Source: Sedimentitalea arenosa
GTDB lineage: Bacteria; Pseudomonadota; Alphaproteobacteria; Rhodobacterales; Rhodobacteraceae
Direction: 5' to 3'
Assembly (NCBI RefSeq): GCF_016428585.1
Contig: NZ_JAELVR010000004.1
Coordinates: 124,001-188,000, forward strand
DNA: 64,000 nucleotides
Below the pieces are notes generated by a model. The model saw nothing but the letters and a program-made list of their open reading frames with translations, ran no database searches and was not told where the DNA came from. This document shows positions 27,524 through 37,902 of the stretch, one piece after another. Numbering within the stretch: position 1 is the first letter of the stretch; every line of letters begins with the position of its first letter. The position numbers and the translations under genes were made by a program.

Positions 27524-27612
27524 CCAGCCTGCCAAACAACCCGTCAGGGCCGCTGATGACCGGCGCTGGCACGTTGAACCTCGGTGATCCGCGCCGGTTC
27601 CTTCCAGCCTAG

Positions 27613-27641
27613 GCGATTTAATTTGATTTTCAAATTTAAAT
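27613..27641 (+). promoter_or_regulatory. Candidate XylR (ROK) operator between xylR and xylF
   Basis: GCGATTTAATTTGA, then TTTTCAAATTTAAAT: an AT-rich interrupted palindrome (AATTTGA/TCAAATT) in the 193-nt divergent gap, 76 nt before xylF. It shares both arms and spacing with the reverse complement of the site before xylB (20655-20682), so one repressor probably controls xylBA, xylFHG-glk and its own gene. Confidence 0.7.
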
Positions 27642-27716
27642 ACTCCACCCTTTTGAAACGCACACCGCGCTTCAGAACAACAATGGCGGTGCGGACACAG
27701 TTTTGGAGGAGCACAC

Positions 27717-28745
27717 ATGAAATTCTTTGCAACCGCCACGGCGGTCATCGCGGGTGCCGTTCTGGGGACGGCATCGCTCGCCGAGGACCTTGTGATCGGG
27801 GTCAGCTGGTCGAATTTCCAGGAGGAACGCTGGAAGACCGACGAGGCGGCCATCAAGGCCGAGCTGGACGAGCACGGCGCGACCTATATCTCGGCTGACG
27901 CGCAAAGCTCCTCCGCCAAGCAGCTTTCCGACATCGAAAGCCTGATCGCGCAGGGGGCCGACGCGCTGATCATCCTGGCACAGGACGCCCAGGCCATCGG
28001 CCCGGCGGTGCAAGCCGCGGCGGACGAGGGTATCCCGGTGGTCGGCTATGACCGGCTGATCGAGGACAGCCGCGCCTTCTACCTGACCTTCGACAATGTC
28101 GAGGTTGGCCGGATGCAGGCCCGTGCCGTGCTCGAAGCCGCGCCCAAGGGGCGTTATGTGATGATCAAGGGCTCGCCCACCGACCCGAACGCCGATTTCC
28201 TGCGCGGCGGCCAGCAGGAAGTTCTGCAGCCAGCCATCGACGCGGGCGACATCGAGATCGTCGGCGAGGCCTATACCGACGGCTGGCTTCCCGCCAATGC
28301 GCAGCGCAACATGGAACAGATCCTGACGGCGACCGATAACGGGGTCGATGCGGTGGTCGCCTCCAACGACGGCACCGCGGGCGGAGTCGTTGCGGCGCTG
28401 ACCGCGCAAGGGATGGAAGGCATCCCGGTCTCGGGGCAGGATGGCGATCACGCCGCGCTGAACCGCGTCGCCAAGGGCACCCAGACCGTCAGCGTCTGGA
28501 AGGACGCCCGCGACCTTGGCCGCGAGGCCGCCCGCATTGCCGTGTCCATGGCCAAGGGCACCCAGATGAACGGAATCCAGAATTCCGAACTGTGGACCTC
28601 GCCCGCTGGAACCGAGATGAACGCGGTGTTTCTCGCTCCGCAACCGATTACCCGCGACAACCTGAGCGTGGTGGTCGATGCCCAGTGGATCACCAAGGAC
28701 GCGCTGTGCCAAGGCGTGACCGACGGTCCCGCTCCCTGCAACTAA
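27717..28745 (+). CDS. xylF: D-xylose ABC transporter substrate-binding protein
   Basis: 342-residue periplasmic sugar-binding protein of the ribose/xylose type (PBP1 fold). Signal peptide MKFFATATAVIAGAVLGTASLAE, then VIGVSWSNFQEERWKTDEAA, which is characteristic of XylF, plus GYDRLIEDSRAFYLTFDN and SGQDGDHAALNRV. It captures xylose for XylHG. GGAGGAG ribosome-binding site 5 nt before ATG. First gene of xylF-xylH-xylG-glk, downstream of the candidate operator. Confidence 0.96.
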   Translation: MKFFATATAVIAGAVLGTASLAEDLVIGVSWSNFQEERWKTDEAAIKAELDEHGATYISADAQSSSAKQLSDIESLIAQGADALIILAQDAQAIGPAVQAAADEGIPVVGYDRLIEDSRAFYLTFDNVEVGRMQARAVLEAAPKGRYVMIKGSPTDPNADFLRGGQQEVLQPAIDAGDIEIVGEAYTDGWLPANAQRNMEQILTATDNGVDAVVASNDGTAGGVVAALTAQGMEGIPVSGQDGDHAALNRVAKGTQTVSVWKDARDLGREAARIAVSMAKGTQMNGIQNSELWTSPAGTEMNAVFLAPQPITRDNLSVVVDAQWITKDALCQGVTDGPAPCN

Positions 28746-28768
28746 GCCAAGACCACTCACGCGTGACA

Positions 28769-28792
28769 GTCCCGCCCCGGCCAGACCGGGAC
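28769..28792 (+). terminator. Hairpin in the xylF-xylH gap
   Basis: Perfect 6-bp arms GTCCCG (28769-28774) and CGGGAC (28787-28792) in a very GC-rich context, in the 93-nt spacer after the binding-protein gene. No T-run follows, so it is more likely an mRNA-stabilising or attenuating hairpin that raises XylF over XylHG than a full terminator. Confidence 0.4.
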
Positions 28793-28838
28793 GGGGCGAC
28801 CGCCCTCCGGCAACCGCCCACGCCCCGCAGGACATGAC

Positions 28839-30137
28839 ATGACCAAGTCCGATACGGACCCAGCACCGGCGCCGCGCCGCAAATCCGTCATCCAGGCTCT
28901 CGACCTCGACCTCCGCCTGCTCGGCATGGTGGGCGCTTTCGTGGTGCTTTGCATCGGCTTCGACCTGATGACCGGTGGCCGGTTCCTGACGCCGCGCAAC
29001 ATCTTCAACCTGACGATCCAGACGGTTTCGGTCGCGATCATGGCCACCGGCATGGTCTTCATCATCGTGACGCGCCATATCGACCTCAGCGTCGGGGCGC
29101 TGCTGGCGACCTGCTCGGCGGTGATGGCCATGACCCAGACCGAAATCCTGCCGAACATGCTGGGGCTGGAGCTCGGCCATCCGCTGATCCCATGGATCGC
29201 GATCCTCGCGGGGCTGGTGACCGGCACGCTGATCGGTGCGTTCCACGGCTACCTGGTCGGTTATCTGATGATCCCGGCCTTCATCGTGACGCTGGGCGGT
29301 CTGTTGGTCTGGCGCAACGTCGCCTGGTACCTGACCAGCGGCAAGACGATCGGTCCGCTCGACGAGACCTTCCAGAAGTTCGGCGGGATCAACGGCACTC
29401 TGGGCGCGACCGGGTCGTGGATCGTCGGCGGATTGGCCGTGGCGGCCGCGGTCTATGGCCTCTTCGCCGCGCGCCGCAACAAGCTGCGCCACGGAGTCGC
29501 CGTCAAGCCGCTCTGGGCCGAGGCGGTGCTGGCCTCGCTCGCCGCCGTTGCGATCCTCGCGTTCGTCGCGGTGCTCAACGCCTACGAGGTGCCGACCCGC
29601 AGGCTCGAACGTCTTTTCGAGGACCAGGGGCTGGTCATGCCCGAGGGTTATACCCAGTCCTATGGCATCCCGATCTCGGTGCTTCTGCTGATCGCCATTG
29701 CCATCGCCATGACCATCCTCGCCAAGCGCACCCGCTTCGGACGCTACATCTTCGCCACCGGCGGCAATCCCGACGCTGCCGAACTGAGCGGCATCAACAC
29801 CCGCTGGCTGACCGTCAAGGTCTTTGCCCTGATGGGCGCGCTCTGTGCGATCTCGGCCGTCGTCGCCTCGGCCCGGCTGACGAACCATTCCAACGATATC
29901 GGCACTTTGGACGAGTTGCGCGTGATCGCCGCTGCGGTCATCGGAGGCACGGCGCTGGCCGGTGGGCTGGGCACCATCCATGGGGCGATCCTTGGCGCGC
30001 TGATCATGCAATCCCTGCAATCGGGTATGGCGATGGTCGGCGTCGACGCGCCGCTTCAGAACATCGTCGTGGGGGCGGTGCTGGTCGTGGCGGTCCTGAT
30101 CGATATTCTCTATCGCAAGCGCACCGGGGGCGGCTGA
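28839..30137 (+). CDS. xylH: D-xylose ABC transporter permease
   Basis: 432-residue polytopic inner-membrane protein of the sugar ABC (RbsC-like) permease family. It contains the [27 protein letters not shown] opening, [29 protein letters not shown] and the cytoplasmic EAA-like [12 protein letters not shown] region that contacts the ATPase. Its length, with an extra central loop of about 90 residues (roughly 175-265), is usual for XylH and longer than RbsC. Next gene xylG starts 34 nt after the stop. Confidence 0.95.
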   Translation: MTKSDTDPAPAPRRKSVIQALDLDLRLLGMVGAFVVLCIGFDLMTGGRFLTPRNIFNLTIQTVSVAIMATGMVFIIVTRHIDLSVGALLATCSAVMAMTQTEILPNMLGLELGHPLIPWIAILAGLVTGTLIGAFHGYLVGYLMIPAFIVTLGGLLVWRNVAWYLTSGKTIGPLDETFQKFGGINGTLGATGSWIVGGLAVAAAVYGLFAARRNKLRHGVAVKPLWAEAVLASLAAVAILAFVAVLNAYEVPTRRLERLFEDQGLVMPEGYTQSYGIPISVLLLIAIAIAMTILAKRTRFGRYIFATGGNPDAAELSGINTRWLTVKVFALMGALCAISAVVASARLTNHSNDIGTLDELRVIAAAVIGGTALAGGLGTIHGAILGALIMQSLQSGMAMVGVDAPLQNIVVGAVLVVAVLIDILYRKRTGGG

Positions 30138-30171
30138 ACATGGATTGCAGATTTCAGACAAGGGCGCCGAC

Positions 30172-30948
<777 letters not shown>

Positions 30949-30954
30949 GGCGCC

Positions 30955-31929
30955 ATGACGCCGGCCGAGGGCCGCTTTCTGGTCGCGGATGTCGGGGGAA
31001 CGAATACGCGCATCGCTTGCTTCGACCCGTCACGGGATCTTGGCCGGATCGCCCGCTTCGCAAATGATGATTTCGACCGGTTCGCGTCTGTGCTGGACCG
31101 GTTCGTCGCCACCAACGGGCTTGCGAACCTCGCCGGTTGCGCAATCGCGGTGGCCGGACCGGTGCGGCCGCAGAGCGCCCGCCTGACCAACCGGGACTGG
31201 CAGTTCAGCCCGACCGGGATCGCGCCGCACCTGCCCGGCGTGTTGCCGGAGAGCGTCTTCCTTCTCAACGATCTGGCGGCGCTCGGCCATGCTTTGCCAT
31301 CGCTCGACGCGGGGCAGGTCGAAGACGTCCGTGCGCCGTCCGGGGATGACCCTGCCAACGATCAGGCGCTGGTGGCGGGGGTAGGGACCGGGTTCAACGT
31401 GTGCCTGGTGAAGGGCGCGGACACGGTTCTGGAGGCTGAACTGGGCCATGCCAGCCTGCCCGTCGTGCTGGCCGATCTGCTGCACGCGGAAATCGGTACC
31501 GCGTCCCGGCAGTTCGTCACCTATGAGGCGCTGTTTTCCGGGCGCGGCTTGTCGCACCTGTTTCGTATCCTTTCGGGCGGGGGGACGATGGGTGGCAATG
31601 CCGTTCTCGCCGCGTTCGAGGCAGGCGACAACGAAGCCGCCACGCGCACGGTCGAGCTGGCGGCGCGTCTCTTGGGCGTGCTCAGTCGCGAGCTCGTCTA
31701 TCAGTATCTGCCTTTCGCCGGCATACATTTCGCGGGCGGCGCTGCCCGCGGCATCCTGACGTCGCGCGCGCGCGATGCATTCCTCTCTGCGCTGGATGCG
31801 CCGGGGCTGTTGTCGGACCGGCTGGGCGATGTCCCGATCCGAGTCATCACGGACGACGCCGCGGCGCTTGGCGGTGCGGCGCGGGTCCTGGTTCAGAGGC
31901 TGGAAGCGGCGACGCGGCGCGCTCAGTAA
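30955..31929 (+). CDS. glk: Glucokinase
   Basis: 324-residue glucokinase of the Glk (not ROK) family: FLVADVGGTNTRIA phosphate loop, LTNRDWQFSP, LNDLAALGHALPSL with the catalytic Asp, the GVGTGFNV loop, ELGHASLP and IHFAGGAARGIL. It phosphorylates glucose to glucose-6-phosphate. Being only 6 nt from xylG it belongs to the xylose transport operon, suggesting that the importer also brings in glucose. Its 3' end overlaps tamB on the opposite strand by 7 nt. Confidence 0.94.
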   Translation: MTPAEGRFLVADVGGTNTRIACFDPSRDLGRIARFANDDFDRFASVLDRFVATNGLANLAGCAIAVAGPVRPQSARLTNRDWQFSPTGIAPHLPGVLPESVFLLNDLAALGHALPSLDAGQVEDVRAPSGDDPANDQALVAGVGTGFNVCLVKGADTVLEAELGHASLPVVLADLLHAEIGTASRQFVTYEALFSGRGLSHLFRILSGGGTMGGNAVLAAFEAGDNEAATRTVELAARLLGVLSRELVYQYLPFAGIHFAGGAARGILTSRARDAFLSALDAPGLLSDRLGDVPIRVITDDAAALGGAARVLVQRLEAATRRAQ

Positions 31930-34900
31930 TCGCGTTCGAAGAATAGGCCGAGCGAGGTTTCCCCGGTGTTGTCCACCGACCCCTTGACCGTGAAATTGTC
32001 GGTCAGATCGAGGTTCAGGTTCACCTCGGTATTGCCTTCGGTGTTGATGTTGACGTCCGTATAGACCCCATCGGCGATATACTTGCCGACGCCGACCTGC
32101 GCGCTGCCGGTATCGTCGGTGCCGATGTCGAACGCATCGACGCCGAGCCCCTCGCGCGCGGACTCTCCGACACCACCGCCACCGCCGCTGAGCTGTGCCA
32201 GGGACGCGGCCAGCTGCGCCACTTTGAGCGGCGACAGGTTGGTGAACTGATCGCCGAATACCAGCATCGCCAGCGCCTCTTCGCTGGGGCGTTCCGGGTC
32301 GGAGTAGACGTTGACCTTCGGCGCGTTGAGCGGCCCGGCGATTTCGATCGTGGCATCCCCCTGCGAGGTGCTCGTGGTCGCCACGAACTCCATATAGGGC
32401 ACCAGAGAACCTTGAAGCGCGACCAGACCCCGGGTCAGGTTCAGGCGCCGCGTCAGGATCGCCATTGTGCCGCGAACGAGATCGATCTGCCCCGATGGGA
32501 TGACCTGCGCCGTGGTGCCACGCACCAGGATGTCGCCGTCAAGCTCTGCCTGCAATCCGCGTCCGCGCACGAAGATGCTTTCGGCGGTCACGATCCGCAC
32601 GTCGAGACTGTAGACCGGCCCGCCGCTTTTGGTTTCACCGGTCGAGGTATCGATCAGCCCGGCCCATTCACGCGTCGCGCGCTCGGCCGCGGATTCACCG
32701 ACATGCTGCATCGGTGGAATCGGGGCCGCACTGGCCGAGCCTGCCATCGTGGCGATGTTGATGTTGGTCTCGCCGATCAGGATCTCGCCGGCGATGGCGC
32801 CCGGACCGGCAAGTGCGCCGTTGAAGGTGATACGCCCATCGGCCGAGGAGTCGATCGAGACGTTATCGGTCAGGATCAAGCGCTGGAGGTCGACCACGAT
32901 CGAGGCATCGAACGGCGGAGCCAGCGCGATCGGACCGCTGACCCGGATCTGTCCGCCCGCGGCGATCTGCGCGGTCGCGGAGACGTCGGCCGAGCCGTTG
33001 GCGAGCCCGATCCGCACGTCGAGGTCGTCCACCGCCTGGCGAATATCGGGGATCGCCACCGCGGCGTTGTCCATGGTGATCGTTCCGCTGAGGGACTCGG
33101 GGGATGCGGGGCCGTTCAGCGCCAGATCGAAGCGCGCGAGCCCTCGGATCGAGTTCGGCTTGATGAACTGGTTGGCGGCCCCAACCTGCAACTGCCCCGT
33201 GGCGGTCATGTCGGCTTCCATCGTCGCCTGGTCGAACGTGCCGGACACGTCCGCGGTGACACTTGCAGGACCTGTCGCAGAGGTATCGATCGTCCAGAGC
33301 GTATCTCTGCGCGAGGCGGTGCCCTTGGCGGTCAGGGTTCCCGGGAACTCCGGAACGAAGCGTTCGATCCGGGTCAGGCTGGCGTCGTAGGTCACGTCGA
33401 TCGCGCCTTGCGCGTCCATCGTGCCCTGCAACTCGGCCGTCGAACCGGTGGGGCCGTTGACGCTGCTGGTCACCTCCCAGGCCTGGTCGACACGGGAGGC
33501 GACGCCGCGCGCCTTGACCGCCCCGACGATCTGCGGCACGAAACGTTCGACCGCGGCCACGGTGGCGTCATAGGTCACCTGTATCGTACCGTCCGCGTCC
33601 ATTGAGCCGTCGAGTTGCGCAACCGATCCGGTGGGGCCATTGACGCTGCTGGTGACCTGCCACGCCTCGTCTACACGGGTCGCCACGCCGCGCGCCGTGA
33701 CCGCGCCGACGATCTGCGGAACGAAACGTTCGACTGCGGCTACGGTCGCATCATAGGTGACTTCGATGCTGCCGTCGGCCTCCATCGCGCCGTCGAGCTT
33801 CGCGATCGACCCCGTCGGTCCGTTGATCCTGCTGGTGACCTGCCATGTTTCACCCTTGCGGCTGGCGCGGCCTTCGGCGCGGATCGCGCCCACGATCTGT
33901 GGCACGAAGCGTTCGACCGCGGCGAGCGTCGCGTCGTAGTCGACGTCGATATCGCCCTCGGGCGTCATGCTGCCATCCAGACGAGCCATGGACCTCTCGG
34001 GGCCATTGGCGCGGACCTTCGCGGTCAGGCCAGCCTCGGTCTGGGTCACGTCGCCCGAGAGGGTGACGGGGCCGCTGACGTCGGGAACAACGCGGGCGAG
34101 GTCATCGAGCCGGGCGTTGAACGTGGCGTTGAGATCGCCGCTTCGCACGGTGCCTTCGGCATCGGCGCTCAGCGCGGTGCCGGCGAGGTCGAAGGTGCGG
34201 ATCTCGAGCCCGGTTTCGTCGCGCTTGGCGTCCAGCCTGAGACGCGTGGTGCCGGCGATCAGGTTGTCGACCTGCTCCATGCCAATGCTCGGGTCCTGCG
34301 CGGTCGCGGTCAGATCGATATCGAAACTGCCGGCAAGCGGTGACCCCTGTCCGGTGACGCTCGCCTCGACCGCGCCGGTCAGGTCGCGCCCGGCCAGTGC
34401 CGAGAACCGCGCGAGGTCGTCGGCGCGCACGGTGGCTGTGCCATCGACCGCGAAGCCGCTGTCGAGCCCGTCGATCCGGGCATCGACGGTGGCTTGGTAA
34501 TTCGGTCCGCGCAGGCGGAAGGCCTGCAGGCTGAGAGCGGTCTCGTCCTGCAGATCAAAGCTGCCGTCGAGCAGAACCTGGCTGCCGACGGCCTGTTTCA
34601 GAGCTGGATCCTGCAGGTCGATCCCGCGCAGGGCAGCGTTTACCTGCCCGATGAGACGCATAGAATTTTGCTGATCGAGCGTGCCGCTGGCCGTGATTTC
34701 GGCGCGGGCAAGCGCGAGGTCCGGGCGGCCCAGGCCGTCGACCCCCAGTCTCAGGGTCCAGCCGTTGTCCTGTGACGTGTCGAGTTGCGCGTCGATCGAG
34801 GCAGAGCGAATCGTGGTGCGCGGTTCGCCGATGGGAAGCACGACATCTGCACCGCTGGGCGGCTCGATGCGGCCCTGAAGCTGCACGCGCTCGACCACCC

Positions 34901-35924
34901 CGGCGCCCGATATGTCGAGACCGCCTGTCAGGTCCATTGCATTGGAGCGCACGTCGAACGTCTCCACAGCGATGCGCCCGTCGGATTCGGATCGGCCCTG
35001 CACTTGCAGGCGCGTGCCATCGCCGAAGAATTCGCGGTAGTCCTCGGCCAGAAGCGGGGTGATGTCTCCTGCGAGGTCCGCTTCGAACCCGATGCCCGGC
35101 GGCGACGCATCGTCTGCATCCGGGTCGGTCACGCTGGACAGGCGCACCTGCCCGGCGAGACGTTCCTCGTCGTTCGACGCGAGGGTGATGTCGGCGGTGA
35201 AATCGGTGACCGGGCCTTCGCCCTGGGCGGTCAGCAGGATCGAGGGACGATCGGGGATGCTCAGCACCTCGGAGACCAGACCGCCGGCGGCCTCGATCAG
35301 CCGCAGGTCGAGCGTGATGACGCTGGTCTCGTTGGCGAAGCCCGCGGTCAGGTCGAGCTGGTCGGTCGGCTTGTCCAGCCGGGTGATCTCGAGTCCCGAA
35401 GACAGCGTGCCGTCGGCGAGGCTCAGCGATCCGTCCACGGCCAGTTCGGCGGCGCGCCCGATCAGCGGCTCGCCCAGTTCGATACGGTCCACCCGCAACT
35501 CGCCGATTTCCACCGCGACGGGCAGTTCCGGCAACTGGAACGGTTTGGCTTCGGGCTCCGGCAGGTCCTCGGCGGCCTCGGTCGCGCCGGGTTTGCGCGC
35601 GACGATGATCTCGGCCGCGCTGAGCGTGTTGACCGAGAAGCGCCCGCGCACCAGGGCCAGGCGATTCCAGTCGAGCACCGCCTCGTTGACCGTCAGCCAG
35701 ACGCCGTCATCGTCGGATACGGTGATCTGCTGGATCCGGGCTGCGCCGCTCAGTGCGCCTTCGAGTCCGACGACGCGGATATAGCGATTGTCGCCCGACA
35801 GGTTGTCCTGCAGCAGGTTGACGAGGAAGCCGCCGGCCTCTTCTTCATCCTGCGCCGACACCGGTGCCGCCGGAGCGATCGCAGCAAATAGCGCCGCGAC
35901 GAGGAGATATGCCAGTAGACGCAT
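31923..35924 (-). CDS. tamB: Translocation and assembly module subunit TamB
   Basis: 1333-residue inner-membrane-anchored, periplasm-spanning protein of the AsmA-like bridge family, partner of TamA in outer-membrane protein assembly or lipid transfer. An N-terminal signal anchor (MRLLAYLLVAALFAAIAP) is followed by long beta-rich repeats and a C-terminal TamB domain (from about residue 1000) with ILVRGTTAQVIPSGQIDLVRG and the final LFFERDY, a typical barrel-like ending. Residues 598-902 hold five tandem 61-residue repeats. Overlaps the tamA stop by 1 nt (TGATG). Confidence 0.95.
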   Translation of the reverse strand: MRLLAYLLVAALFAAIAPAAPVSAQDEEEAGGFLVNLLQDNLSGDNRYIRVVGLEGALSGAARIQQITVSDDDGVWLTVNEAVLDWNRLALVRGRFSVNTLSAAEIIVARKPGATEAAEDLPEPEAKPFQLPELPVAVEIGELRVDRIELGEPLIGRAAELAVDGSLSLADGTLSSGLEITRLDKPTDQLDLTAGFANETSVITLDLRLIEAAGGLVSEVLSIPDRPSILLTAQGEGPVTDFTADITLASNDEERLAGQVRLSSVTDPDADDASPPGIGFEADLAGDITPLLAEDYREFFGDGTRLQVQGRSESDGRIAVETFDVRSNAMDLTGGLDISGAGVVERVQLQGRIEPPSGADVVLPIGEPRTTIRSASIDAQLDTSQDNGWTLRLGVDGLGRPDLALARAEITASGTLDQQNSMRLIGQVNAALRGIDLQDPALKQAVGSQVLLDGSFDLQDETALSLQAFRLRGPNYQATVDARIDGLDSGFAVDGTATVRADDLARFSALAGRDLTGAVEASVTGQGSPLAGSFDIDLTATAQDPSIGMEQVDNLIAGTTRLRLDAKRDETGLEIRTFDLAGTALSADAEGTVRSGDLNATFNARLDDLARVVPDVSGPVTLSGDVTQTEAGLTAKVRANGPERSMARLDGSMTPEGDIDVDYDATLAAVERFVPQIVGAIRAEGRASRKGETWQVTSRINGPTGSIAKLDGAMEADGSIEVTYDATVAAVERFVPQIVGAVTARGVATRVDEAWQVTSSVNGPTGSVAQLDGSMDADGTIQVTYDATVAAVERFVPQIVGAVKARGVASRVDQAWEVTSSVNGPTGSTAELQGTMDAQGAIDVTYDASLTRIERFVPEFPGTLTAKGTASRRDTLWTIDTSATGPASVTADVSGTFDQATMEADMTATGQLQVGAANQFIKPNSIRGLARFDLALNGPASPESLSGTITMDNAAVAIPDIRQAVDDLDVRIGLANGSADVSATAQIAAGGQIRVSGPIALAPPFDASIVVDLQRLILTDNVSIDSSADGRITFNGALAGPGAIAGEILIGETNINIATMAGSASAAPIPPMQHVGESAAERATREWAGLIDTSTGETKSGGPVYSLDVRIVTAESIFVRGRGLQAELDGDILVRGTTAQVIPSGQIDLVRGTMAILTRRLNLTRGLVALQGSLVPYMEFVATTSTSQGDATIEIAGPLNAPKVNVYSDPERPSEEALAMLVFGDQFTNLSPLKVAQLAASLAQLSGGGGGVGESAREGLGVDAFDIGTDDTGSAQVGVGKYIADGVYTDVNINTEGNTEVNLNLDLTDNFTVKGSVDNTGETSLGLFFERDY
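33219..34133 (-). repeat. Five tandem 183-bp coding repeats in tamB
   Basis: Units at 34133-33951, 33950-33768, 33767-33585, 33584-33402 and 33401-33219, each encoding 61 residues of the type I-V-YDATVAAVERFVPQIVGA followed by a GPTGS block and DG-M-ADG. The three central units are nearly identical and share long DNA matches spaced exactly 183 bp; the outer two are more diverged. This indicates in-frame duplication within the beta-sheet groove. Confidence 0.9.
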
Positions 35925-37729
35925 CAGAATGCCTGTCCGATCCCGAGATAGAATTGCAGCCCGTCGCCGGTGTCGCCATCGACCGGCAGCGCGAGGTCCA
36001 GGCGCAGCGGGCCGAGTCCGCCAAGATCATATCGAACGCCAAGCCCCGCGCCGGAATGAAACGGAGAGTCGCCGTCGACGAACTGGCTGCGATCGATCGC
36101 GGCGATGTCGAAGAAGCCGACGACCGATATCGTATCGGTGATCTTTGTGCGCACTTCGGCCGACAGTGCCAACAGCGAGCGCCCGCCGACCAGCCCGTTG
36201 TTCACGGGGATGCCGAGCGATTCGTAGGGCTGACCACGGACGGTGCCCGCGCCACCAGAGTAGAAGAGGTATTGCGGCGAGATGTCCGCGAGGCTGGGTC
36301 CGACGACCGATCCCAGTTGCACACGCCCGGCCAGCACGACCCGGTCGTTGGCCCCGAACCCGAGGTAACCGCGCGCATCCGCGACGATGGAGGTGCCGGA
36401 TTCGGTGCCCGACAGCCCGAGATAGGGCGTGAGCGTCGAGCGGATGAAGAAACCGTCGGTCGCGTTGACCTTGTTGTCGCGCAGATCCCATTCCACCAGC
36501 ACCGGGAGCGGGATCATCTTGAACACGCGCCCGTCGCCGAAAGCGTCGTCTGAATCGTTCCACTCGGCCAGGATCGACGCTTCGGCGAAAAGCTGGTCCG
36601 AGAAGGTCCGCCGCACCCCGGCGCCGAGATAGGCCCGCGTCAGCGAATAGTTCGGCTGGTTGTCGCGGGACAGGCCGCCGAGATAGAACTGGTTGTCGTC
36701 CCCGCCGAAGCGTGCCGGTCGGTCGAGCCGGAACGAAATCGCTCCGTCGATATCCTCCTCGCCGCCGATGTTTCGCACGCGGGCGTCGAAGAGAAACCGC
36801 TCTGCATTGCCGAACAGGTTGCGGTGGATCCATTGGGCCGACAGTTCAACGCCGGTTTCGGATGCGATCTCGCCGCCCAGGGAAATGCGGCGGGGAGCCT
36901 GGTCCTCGACCAGTGCTTCGAAATCGAGCGTGCCGTCCGGGTTCGGGGTTTCGGCTTCGCGGATGCTGACCGTCGAGAAGGCACCGGTGCGGCGAAGGCG
37001 CGTGCCGACCCGCTGAACCATGGCGGGCGAGAATTGCTCGCCGCTCGGAAAGGCGGCGATCTTGGCGATGGCCTCGGGGCGGACGGCGGAATTCTGCGGT
37101 ACGGTCAGGCGCCCGAAGCGCAGTTTCGGCCCCGGCAGCAGCGTGATGTCGGCGTCCAGCTTCGCCTGACTGTTGCGCGCGGTGATCTTCTGCGGACCGA
37201 CATCGGCCTTGGCATGGCCGACGTCGCGCCAGCCCAGCACCCCGGCAGAGGCCGCGTCGCGCAGCACGCCGGTGGTCGCGGTCTCGCCGCTGCGAAACCC
37301 CTCCGGCAGGTCTGTGTCGGGTGCAACCGGTGCGATGCGCGCAGTGCCGAAGGTGAACTTGCGGCCGGGCTGCACCGTTATGGCGATCGTGTCGATCGAC
37401 CGGGGTGGCTCGAGCACCGGGATCAAGGCCGCTTCGCGCCCGTCCACGCGGATCGTCACGACCGGGGCAAAATAGCCTTCGTCATACATGACCTGCACCA
37501 GCGTGCGGTAATCCGACAAGGCGGCGGCGATCAATTCCTGCGGCTTGGTCAGACCGTTGGATTCAGCCGACATGACCGAGGACGAGCCGGACAGTCGCTC
37601 TTCGACGTCCTCCGGCGCGCCGGGGGCCTTGAGCGTCGTGGTCAGGGCCATTGCGAGGCCGGGGGCGCAACAGAGCCAGAGCGCGAAGAGGCTGCGGCTG
37701 AGGCGGGTACGCCGACCTGCTGTGTTCAT
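35924..37729 (-). CDS. tamA: Outer-membrane assembly factor TamA (Omp85/BamA family)
   Basis: 601-residue outer-membrane protein. Signal peptide (LFALWLCCAPGLAMA), POTRA domains over about residues 70-290 (IAAALSDYRTLVQVMYDEGYF is typical of the second), then a 16-strand barrel with the Omp85 signature GGAGTVRGQPYESLG near residue 495 and a C-terminal phenylalanine (YLGIGQAF). Works with TamB, whose gene starts in the tamA stop codon. Cells with this pair deliver some autotransporters and envelope lipids. Confidence 0.95.
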   Translation of the reverse strand: MNTAGRRTRLSRSLFALWLCCAPGLAMALTTTLKAPGAPEDVEERLSGSSSVMSAESNGLTKPQELIAAALSDYRTLVQVMYDEGYFAPVVTIRVDGREAALIPVLEPPRSIDTIAITVQPGRKFTFGTARIAPVAPDTDLPEGFRSGETATTGVLRDAASAGVLGWRDVGHAKADVGPQKITARNSQAKLDADITLLPGPKLRFGRLTVPQNSAVRPEAIAKIAAFPSGEQFSPAMVQRVGTRLRRTGAFSTVSIREAETPNPDGTLDFEALVEDQAPRRISLGGEIASETGVELSAQWIHRNLFGNAERFLFDARVRNIGGEEDIDGAISFRLDRPARFGGDDNQFYLGGLSRDNQPNYSLTRAYLGAGVRRTFSDQLFAEASILAEWNDSDDAFGDGRVFKMIPLPVLVEWDLRDNKVNATDGFFIRSTLTPYLGLSGTESGTSIVADARGYLGFGANDRVVLAGRVQLGSVVGPSLADISPQYLFYSGGAGTVRGQPYESLGIPVNNGLVGGRSLLALSAEVRTKITDTISVVGFFDIAAIDRSQFVDGDSPFHSGAGLGVRYDLGGLGPLRLDLALPVDGDTGDGLQFYLGIGQAF

Positions 37730-37902
37730 GTGCGAGGCTCCGTCTTGCCTGTTGACCGGGAGCGGTCTCGCGTCAGCGCGGTTGTCGACCCCGATATATC
37801 ATCTCTCACGTTTCGTTAACTATCACGTCCGGCGTTTAAAAAAACACGAAATTGCCCTTGCGACGCTTCTTGGAGGCGGTGCCGGCACGACCGGACCGGG
37901 AT

